NCBI GenBank assembly: GCA_002422345.1
Contig: DIUL01000191.1
Location: forward strand, 1-21,652
Source: Acetobacteraceae bacterium UBA6159
GTDB taxonomy: Bacteria; Pseudomonadota; Alphaproteobacteria; Acetobacterales; Acetobacteraceae
Length of the DNA stretch: 21,652 nucleotides
Direction: 5' to 3'
Below the pieces are notes generated by a model that saw nothing but the letters and a program-made list of their open reading frames with translations, did no database searches and was not told where the DNA came from. Of the stretch, positions 21,579 to 21,652 are shown piece after piece (the first letter of the stretch is position 1; every line of letters starts with the position of its first letter). Position numbers and translations under genes: made by a program.

Positions 21579-21652
21579 ATGACCGATCCCGCCACCGAAA
21601 TCGCCCGCCGCCGCACCTTCGCGATCATCTCCCACCCCGACGCCGGCAAGAC
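21579..21652 (+). CDS. prfC: Peptide chain release factor 3, N-terminal fragment (window end)
   Basis: The 24 complete codons encode MTDPATEIARRRTFAIISHP followed by DAGK and an incomplete codon. This is the start of RF3: the REIARRRTFAIISHPDAGKTT stretch containing the P-loop is characteristic and differs from EF-G and LepA. RF3 is the GTPase that recycles RF1 and RF2 from the ribosome. The gene continues beyond the window; nothing downstream can be judged. Confidence 0.88.
   Translation, partial: MTDPATEIARRRTFAIISHPDAGK

Overview
The window is GC-rich, densely packed alphaproteobacterial DNA. Gene content (HemB with the zinc cysteines, an NDUFAF6-like synthase, a modE-modABC locus, a PEP-CTERM protein, a speF-type ornithine decarboxylase with a long leader) and codon use suggest Rhodospirillales, perhaps Acetobacteraceae. 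That placement is inferred from gene content and not from a marker phylogeny. No tRNA, rRNA, insertion sequence, CRISPR array or phage gene was seen.

Left part (1-5.3 kb): an agmatinase-family ureohydrolase and an ornithine decarboxylase, both expected to make putrescine, then an ArsR-type autoregulator coupled to an AHSA1/SRPBCC protein, then a succinate-semialdehyde dehydrogenase. The decarboxylase is preceded by a 380-nt gene-free leader with several hairpins, resembling the alphaproteobacterial speF leader RNA. Agmatinase, decarboxylase and dehydrogenase make a loose polyamine/GABA neighbourhood.

5.3-8.3 kb: a molybdate uptake locus. A short ModE-like repressor (HTH only) is divergent from modA-modB-modC. 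modB has no ATG, GTG or TTG at its homologous start; it uses CTG or has lost a base at a former GTG.

8.3-10.5 kb: a sulfur/arsenic module. A leftward operon (two half-size YeeE/YedE membrane proteins and a DUF2892 protein) is divergent from an ArsR-family regulator with a BigR/SqrR-like cysteine pair and an ArsC-like reductase. Between them a strong minus-strand promoter is embedded in an AT-rich palindrome.

10.5-13.8 kb: a PEP-CTERM secreted protein (leftward), a DadA-like FAD oxidoreductase and hemB. 13.9-16 kb: a FitAB/VapBC-like toxin-antitoxin pair, divergent from a DUF3574-type lipoprotein and a SAM methyltransferase, with a perfect 17-bp palindrome between them. 16.2-17.6 kb: an orphan ABC-type solute-binding protein with a twin-arginine-like leader.

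17.5-19.9 kb: the most unusual segment, a leftward chain of five genes in which each start codon overlaps the previous stop by ATGA. It encodes two very small membrane proteins (73 and 45 aa), a ferric-reductase-like membrane domain fused to a Rieske domain, a membrane-anchored protein with two CxxxC motifs, and a 70-aa membrane protein. It looks like an undescribed or poorly described membrane redox module. Downstream of it on the map are an NDUFAF6/squalene-phytoene-synthase-like gene, Fe-type superoxide dismutase, and the first 24 codons of prfC (release factor 3), cut by the window end.
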